A stretch of 64,000 bases of DNA from a bacterium HR33. GTDB taxonomy: Bacteria; Gemmatimonadota; Gemmatimonadetes; Gemmatimonadales; GWC2-71-9. Below are positions 59,790 to 64,000 of this stretch, piece by piece. The position numbers were made by a program, and so were the translations under genes. Location: contig BEIJ01000001.1 in NCBI GenBank assembly GCA_002923375.1, positions 1,178,001-1,242,000 of the forward strand, written 5' to 3'. The notes beneath the pieces were generated by a model. The model saw only the letters and a list, made by a program, of their open reading frames with translations, did not search any database and was not told the origin of the DNA. Position 1 is the stretch's first letter. Every line of letters begins with the position of its first letter.

Positions 59790-61451
59790 CTATCTGACTC
59801 CCCCGGCCGCCATCCGCGGACGCCCCTCCCGCTGGGCTAATTCCCAGCTGGTCTGATAAACCAACCGAACGATCTTCTCCAACTTCTCGTAATTTATCTT
59901 CTCCGGCCGATCGTATACGGTATGGTAATCGGGGTGGAGGCCGGTATGGAAGAAGATCGCCGGTACACCCTTCTGCAAAAACGGCCAGTGATCGCTCCGG
60001 CGAAGGAGGTTCGAGGGGTTGTTGTCGTAACGAGCCCTGAGCTCGAGCCCCACCCCCCGGTTGGCTTCCCGGACGAGCTCCCATAAGTCCGGCGAACGGG
60101 AATAGCCCAACACGTTGACCGCGTTTCGGTTCGATTCGGCGGTCTGAATCTCCAGCCCCCGAAACCTTCCCCCGCCGCCTTCCGGAACCTCCTCGTTTCT
60201 CCCGATCATATCCATGTTCAGCACCGCCACCGTCCGATCCAAGGGGTGCAGCGGGTTCTCCACGTAGGCCCATGCACCCAACAGCCCTCGCTCTTCGGCG
60301 TTCCACGCCGCGAACAACACGGAACGGCGCGGCCTCTGTCCCCGAGCGGCAGCCAAAGAGTACGCTTCGGCGATTTCCAACAAACCTACCGTCCCCGAGC
60401 CGTCGTCATCGGCACCGTTGTAAATCTGATTCCCATCCGAGCCGTTGTGGTCGAAATGAGCGCAGACGATCACCCACTCGTCCTTTAGCCGGGGATCCGA
60501 TCCCTCCAGCAAGCCGACCACGTTACGCTCGGTGAGGACGTTCCTCAGGACCTCGGTCTCAAGCTCCACCCGAACCCCGGGAAGGGGCAAAGCCCGGAAG
60601 CCTCCCGGCGCCTCGGCGCCGGCGGCGAGTTCCAAAAGGGTCTTTCCCGTACCGCTCACCAGCGTTTCGGCCAGGGCGCGGGAAATCTGGATAGCCGGAA
60701 TCCGCACCCGGTCCGCCCAAGAAGCCAGGGTGTAGCGCTCTATCCGCAACGCCTCCGGCGGCCAATAATTGCGAGCCGCCGCACTGAAATTCTCCTCACC
60801 GGGATGGTTGTGAACATCGGCGACGAAGATGATAGCCACCGCGCCCCTCTCCTGCGCCGCCAGCGTTTTTTCCAAAGGGCTAGACGCCTGCGAGCTGACC
60901 AGTCCGTCAAAGGGACTGTCGGGATCGTTCTCGCCGGGTTCGTGGTCCAGTACCAGAACCACACTGCCCCTTATCTGATTGCCGCGGTAGTCGTCGTGGC
61001 CCAAGTGGGGTGCCGCGATCCCGAATCCCGCGAAGACCACAGGACCGGACACCGCGGCACTGGCACTGAAGCGATGAGGATAAAAATCCTGCCCGAAGCC
61101 GAGCCTGAGCTGCACCCGGTCCGGCAAGATCACCCCGAGCCGGTTGTTCTCGCCCAGTGTGGCGGTCATCAAGTTGAAGGGCTGGTAGTAACTGCGTCCC
61201 GATCCCGCCGGGACCAAACCCAGACGCTCGAATCGGCCTTTGATGAATTCTGCAGCGATGCGGTTCTCCAAAGTTCCCGTCAACCTCCCGCCCATCTGGT
61301 CTCCGGCCAAAAAGAACAGATCCGCGCGCAGGTCTTCCTTTCTGATGGACGCGATCTCGGGCGCGGGCTGCTGTGCCGGCGCGACAAGCGGGCAGAAGAA
61401 CGGACTGAACGCCAAAAACCAAACCGCGAGCGCATACCTGGGACTCTTCAT
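59790..61451 (-). CDS. M28-family zinc aminopeptidase (secreted)
   Basis: 553 residues, GGAGG before ATG 61451. Signal peptide (LAVWFLAFSPFFCPLVAPA). A protease-associated (PA) insertion lies in the N-terminal half (GPVVFAGFGIAAPHLGHDDYRG). The metal site follows with HFDHNGSDGNQIYNGADDDGSGT, NAEERGLLG, NMDMIGRNEE, SDHWPFLQKGVPAIFFHTG and HTVYDRPEKINYEKL, all expected M28 ligands and catalytic Glu. It should release N-terminal amino acids in the periplasm. Confidence 0.9.
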   Translation of the reverse strand: MKSPRYALAVWFLAFSPFFCPLVAPAQQPAPEIASIRKEDLRADLFFLAGDQMGGRLTGTLENRIAAEFIKGRFERLGLVPAGSGRSYYQPFNLMTATLGENNRLGVILPDRVQLRLGFGQDFYPHRFSASAAVSGPVVFAGFGIAAPHLGHDDYRGNQIRGSVVLVLDHEPGENDPDSPFDGLVSSQASSPLEKTLAAQERGAVAIIFVADVHNHPGEENFSAAARNYWPPEALRIERYTLASWADRVRIPAIQISRALAETLVSGTGKTLLELAAGAEAPGGFRALPLPGVRVELETEVLRNVLTERNVVGLLEGSDPRLKDEWVIVCAHFDHNGSDGNQIYNGADDDGSGTVGLLEIAEAYSLAAARGQRPRRSVLFAAWNAEERGLLGAWAYVENPLHPLDRTVAVLNMDMIGRNEEVPEGGGGRFRGLEIQTAESNRNAVNVLGYSRSPDLWELVREANRGVGLELRARYDNNPSNLLRRSDHWPFLQKGVPAIFFHTGLHPDYHTVYDRPEKINYEKLEKIVRLVYQTSWELAQREGRPRMAAGGVR

Positions 61452-61581
61452 TCGATCCTCCGCCAGTGGTTGCGTAGCCCCAGGACAAGTATCGCTCTCC
61501 GGCGCGCCCGCCGGAAGGACGGGTATCCCGAGGTGGGGTCCGGGCGTTATCTTGGCCGCTTAACCGAGCGGGCGTGATCCA

Positions 61582-63060
61582 GTGAACCGAAGCGCCAGTG
61601 CAACTCTCATCATCTTGGACGGCGCGCGACCCGACGTATTCCGCCACCTGGTGGAGGAAGGTCGCCTCCCCAACGTGAGCCGCTACCTGCTGGAAGAGGG
61701 CGCCATAGTTCCGGCCACCACGGTGTTTCCCTCTACTACCGGTGTGGCCTACCTGCCTTTTCTTACCGGCTGTTTCCCCGGCACCCTGGACGTACCGGGA
61801 ATCCGATGGTTGGATCCTGCCCTCTATCGGGGAAGATGGTTCAGAGATCGAATGCACGTGAGAAGTTATTGCGGGTGGCAGGCGGGCTGGCTCAACCGGG
61901 ACATACGTCCCGAGATCGCAACCTTGTTCGATCTCGAGCCGGACGCGGCGGCTTTGTGCACCCCGTTCACCCGAGGGCTCGGCACCGGCGGAGAGCGGAT
62001 GCGGCGGCGCCGAGGGATCCTGGGATCCCAGGCACACTACACCGGTTACTACGAAATTTTGGACCGGGCGGTAGGCCGGGAGCTCGCGAAAGTGGCTGCG
62101 CTCGGGAAGCGCTTGGTGTTTGCCGTGTTCCCGGGAGTGGACGGAATAACTCACTGGTACGACCCATGGCACCCTAGAGTGCTCGACCTGTATCTCGAGT
62201 TCGACCGGGCTTTGGGCCGTTATGTCGAGGCGCTCAAGACCAAGGAGGAACACCTGATCGTCCTCGCCAGCGACCACGGCGCAACCAGGATATCCCTGCA
62301 CAGCGACGTGAGCTCGGCCCTAGAACGATTCGGCCTGCGGACTTTGAGACATCCGATCGTCTGGCGCCGCTCGCCCGAGGCCGCCGTTATGGTTTCAGGG
62401 AACGCCGCGGCGCACTTGTACTTCGCACCGGGAGTACCCCGCTCGCGGCGATGGACGGTGGCCGAAATCGAAGGAGGGACAATCCCGAGTGTACCCGGGG
62501 AGGTGTTGGGATATCTTGCGAACCTACCTGGGGTGGCGCTGATAGCGGGCAGCGACGGCGAAGGCGGCATAACACTGGTCTCGCGAAAGGGCCGGTCTCG
62601 AATCCAAGAAACGGACCGGGGTACGTTCATTTACTCGCCGGAAAGCGGAGACGTGCTGGCCCTGGGATCCAAAAAGAGGGAGTACACTCCACACGAGTGG
62701 CTGGCGGAGAGCTTTCACTCGCCCTACCCCGATGCCGTAGTGCAACTTGGTACTCTGTTCCGCTCTCGCCGCACCGGAGACTTGGTTGTAGCGGCGGATG
62801 CGCAGTCGGACCTGCGAGATGCCTGGGAAATCCCCGAACACCGCTCCGGGCATGGCAGTCTGGTGGCCGAGCATATGCACTGTCTTTTGGCGGTAAACCG
62901 CAAGATCGCCGGACCAATCCGAACGGTCGATGTCTTCTCCTTGCTGCTCCAGCACCTCGGCTATCCCATACCGGCCGGGATCGACGGCCAATTGCCGGTC
63001 AAGCGCTCGGCCGGCGCGAAGCGGGTACTTACGGCCACACCTGCCGCTACGGGAGAATGA
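61582..63060 (+). CDS. NPP/alkaline-phosphatase-superfamily phosphodiesterase
   Basis: 492 residues, GTG 61582. No signal peptide. The alkaline-phosphatase superfamily fold: LIILDGARPDVFRHL (Asp13 metal ligand), TTVFPSTTGVAYLPFLTG with the Thr nucleophile (residue 52 or 53), VDGITHWYDPWHPR and LASDHGATRISLHSDV as further metal ligands, and a final GHGSL region. This matches type I phosphodiesterase/nucleotide pyrophosphatases. Substrate unknown. Followed closely by the VTT-like membrane protein gene. Confidence 0.82.
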   Translation: MNRSASATLIILDGARPDVFRHLVEEGRLPNVSRYLLEEGAIVPATTVFPSTTGVAYLPFLTGCFPGTLDVPGIRWLDPALYRGRWFRDRMHVRSYCGWQAGWLNRDIRPEIATLFDLEPDAAALCTPFTRGLGTGGERMRRRRGILGSQAHYTGYYEILDRAVGRELAKVAALGKRLVFAVFPGVDGITHWYDPWHPRVLDLYLEFDRALGRYVEALKTKEEHLIVLASDHGATRISLHSDVSSALERFGLRTLRHPIVWRRSPEAAVMVSGNAAAHLYFAPGVPRSRRWTVAEIEGGTIPSVPGEVLGYLANLPGVALIAGSDGEGGITLVSRKGRSRIQETDRGTFIYSPESGDVLALGSKKREYTPHEWLAESFHSPYPDAVVQLGTLFRSRRTGDLVVAADAQSDLRDAWEIPEHRSGHGSLVAEHMHCLLAVNRKIAGPIRTVDVFSLLLQHLGYPIPAGIDGQLPVKRSAGAKRVLTATPAATGE

Positions 63061-63076
63061 GGGAGGGACCCAGCGC

Positions 63077-63766
63077 GTGAAGCAATCAATGATGGCCGAG
63101 CTGGGAAAAATGGCCAGGCGCCGGCACGGTAACCTGGTATGGGACGGGATCGTCAGGGGATCCGGGGTTCTGGGTCTGGCCGCAATTCCCGCGGTCCTCT
63201 CGCTCCCGGAAGCCGGCCCCCTGGTGGGCTTCGTGTTGGTTACGATTTGGGTGAACGGTCCCATCGCTCCTTTGCTTCCCGCAACCTACGAGCCGATCCT
63301 CATGCTCTATGGAAGACTCTATTCACCCGTCGTGGTGGGTCTTTTGGGAATCGGCGGCACCATTTACGTGGAGCACCTCAATTATCACTTGTATCGCAAG
63401 ATGTTCGACTCCCGCATTCTGGCGCGACCCCGGGATAGCCGCTGGTTGGCGTGGGTGGTGCGGAAGTTCAATCGGTCTCCGTTTTTTACCATTTGGTTGT
63501 GTTCCTGGTCTCCCCTGCCGTATTGGGCGGTTCGCTTTCTGTCGCCCCTGGCACGCTACCCTGTGGGCAGGCATTTGTGGGCAACTTTCTTGGGAAGGTT
63601 TCCCCGCCTCGTCTTCTTTGCGGCGCTGGGCACGTGGTGGCAGGTGGAGATCGGTTGGCTGCTTTGGATTACCGGGGCTTCCATTGCCGTGGCGGTCGCG
63701 GTCTGGTGGTACCGGAGCCGAGAGGCTCGAAACGCACCCGCTGGTGTAGTAACCTTCAACCGATGA
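63077..63766 (+). CDS. VTT/DedA-like integral membrane protein
   Basis: 229 residues from GTG 63077 (GGGAGGG at 63061-63067). Five or so membrane segments: GVLGLAAIPAVLSLPEA, LVGFVLVTIWVNGPIAPLLPA, SPVVVGLLGIGGTIYVEHLNYHLY, and a C-terminal pair (LVFFAALGTWWQVEIGWLLWITGASIAVAVAVWWY). ATYEPILMLYG and the central loop resemble VTT-domain (SNARE-associated) proteins, candidates for undecaprenyl- or phospholipid scramblases. It probably forms an operon with the phosphodiesterase upstream and the LEA-like gene, whose start overlaps its stop. Confidence 0.65.
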   Translation: MKQSMMAELGKMARRRHGNLVWDGIVRGSGVLGLAAIPAVLSLPEAGPLVGFVLVTIWVNGPIAPLLPATYEPILMLYGRLYSPVVVGLLGIGGTIYVEHLNYHLYRKMFDSRILARPRDSRWLAWVVRKFNRSPFFTIWLCSWSPLPYWAVRFLSPLARYPVGRHLWATFLGRFPRLVFFAALGTWWQVEIGWLLWITGASIAVAVAVWWYRSREARNAPAGVVTFNR

Positions 63767-64000
63767 CCCTGAGGGCTGGAATCAAGGTCGCGCTCGCAGC
63801 GGGACTGGCGCTTGCCGTCAGCGCCTGCTGGTGGCTTTGGCGGCCCGGGTTTGAACAACCCGCGATACAACTCAGGGACGTGGCGGTAACCGGGCTCAGC
63901 GCGGAGGGAGGATCGCTCCTGCTCTACTTGGACGTTTACAATCCGAACCGCTACGAAATCAGAACGGCCCGACTCCATGTGGCGATCGAGATAGAGGGGA
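63763..64000 (+). CDS. LEA type 2/WHy-domain lipoprotein, N-terminus (partial)
   Basis: ATG 63763 overlaps the previous stop (ATGA). Signal peptide with lipobox AVSAC, then IQLRDVAVTGLSAEGGSLLLYLDVYNPNRYEI, the start of a LEA14-like/water-stress-and-hypersensitive (WHy) beta-sandwich, whose NPN motif is characteristic. The gene runs off the window at 79 codons. Envelope protein of unknown function in bacteria. Confidence 0.7.
   Translation, partial: MTLRAGIKVALAAGLALAVSACWWLWRPGFEQPAIQLRDVAVTGLSAEGGSLLLYLDVYNPNRYEIRTARLHVAIEIEG

Noticed and set aside
1-64000. CRISPR arrays, rRNA and tRNA genes, prophage or conjugation genes
   Set aside because: Looked for regularly spaced repeats, T-loop-like GGTTCGANTCC and phage or transfer proteins; none found by eye. 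A tRNAscan or Infernal run would settle it.

Overview
The window is a high-GC, gene-dense bacterial chromosome segment. It holds many secreted or lipoprotein six-bladed beta-propellers, sortilin/BNR and PD40 propellers, M1, M6, M20, M28 and HExxHxxGxxH metallopeptidases, DUF2911, amidohydrolases and VapBC modules. That mix, with some genes carrying Shine-Dalgarno sites and others sitting directly behind a -10 box, fits Gemmatimonadota or a close relative. The assignment is an inference: no rRNA, tRNA or phylogenetic marker was recognised.

Layout. 1-3500: the end of an alpha/beta hydrolase, a decayed toxin-antitoxin pair with two frameshifts, a cupin, a PepSY-like lipoprotein, a beta-propeller and a VapBC remnant. 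3500-12900: an RNase J-like nuclease, a rhodanese sulfurtransferase behind a long structured leader, PhoD-type phosphatase, creatininase, a lipoprotein/M6 protease pair, IPP isomerase and an ATP-grasp ligase. 12900-16000: a compact three-gene set (processive GT2, small membrane protein, TPR/outer-membrane barrel) resembling a minimal polysaccharide synthesis and export machine. 16000-29700: a MoCo-sulfurase-like aminotransferase, RsmF-like methyltransferase with two MscS channels, a PD40 lipoprotein, amidohydrolase-CIA30, esterase, TPR protein, and DAHP synthase. 29700-46200: the sortilin-like protein, truncated and complete propellers, PQQ-type sugar dehydrogenase, M20 and M1 peptidases, nitrilase, DUF2911, VapBC, an RluA-type pseudouridine synthase and a large zinc protease. 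46200-51000: a scrappy zone with a second VapBC, a frameshifted AraC-type regulator, IS-end-like relics, small secreted proteins, and two ~120-bp direct repeats around a propeller lipoprotein. 51000-64000: an EEP phosphodiesterase, YpdA with a ParB-like protein, a YtcJ-type amidohydrolase, an Ig-domain protease-like surface protein, ferritin, an ACT protein, M28 peptidase, an NPP-type phosphodiesterase, a VTT-like membrane protein and the start of a LEA-like lipoprotein.

The most notable element is the DAHP synthase leader (29131-29311, minus strand). A consensus promoter is followed almost at once by a 25-codon leader ORF with the run Tyr-Ser-Trp-Tyr-Trp-Tyr. Segments 1:2, 2:3 and 3:4 can pair alternately, and 3:4 is an 11-bp hairpin followed by a T-tract just before aroF. 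This is the architecture of ribosome-mediated attenuation, sensing Tyr and Trp together, and the leader ORF appears to be leaderless.

The genes look mostly like scavenging and envelope functions: export of peptidases, esterases and phosphatases with matching uptake or processing enzymes. Four toxin-antitoxin loci (two intact, two broken), repeats and gene fragments show local turnover.
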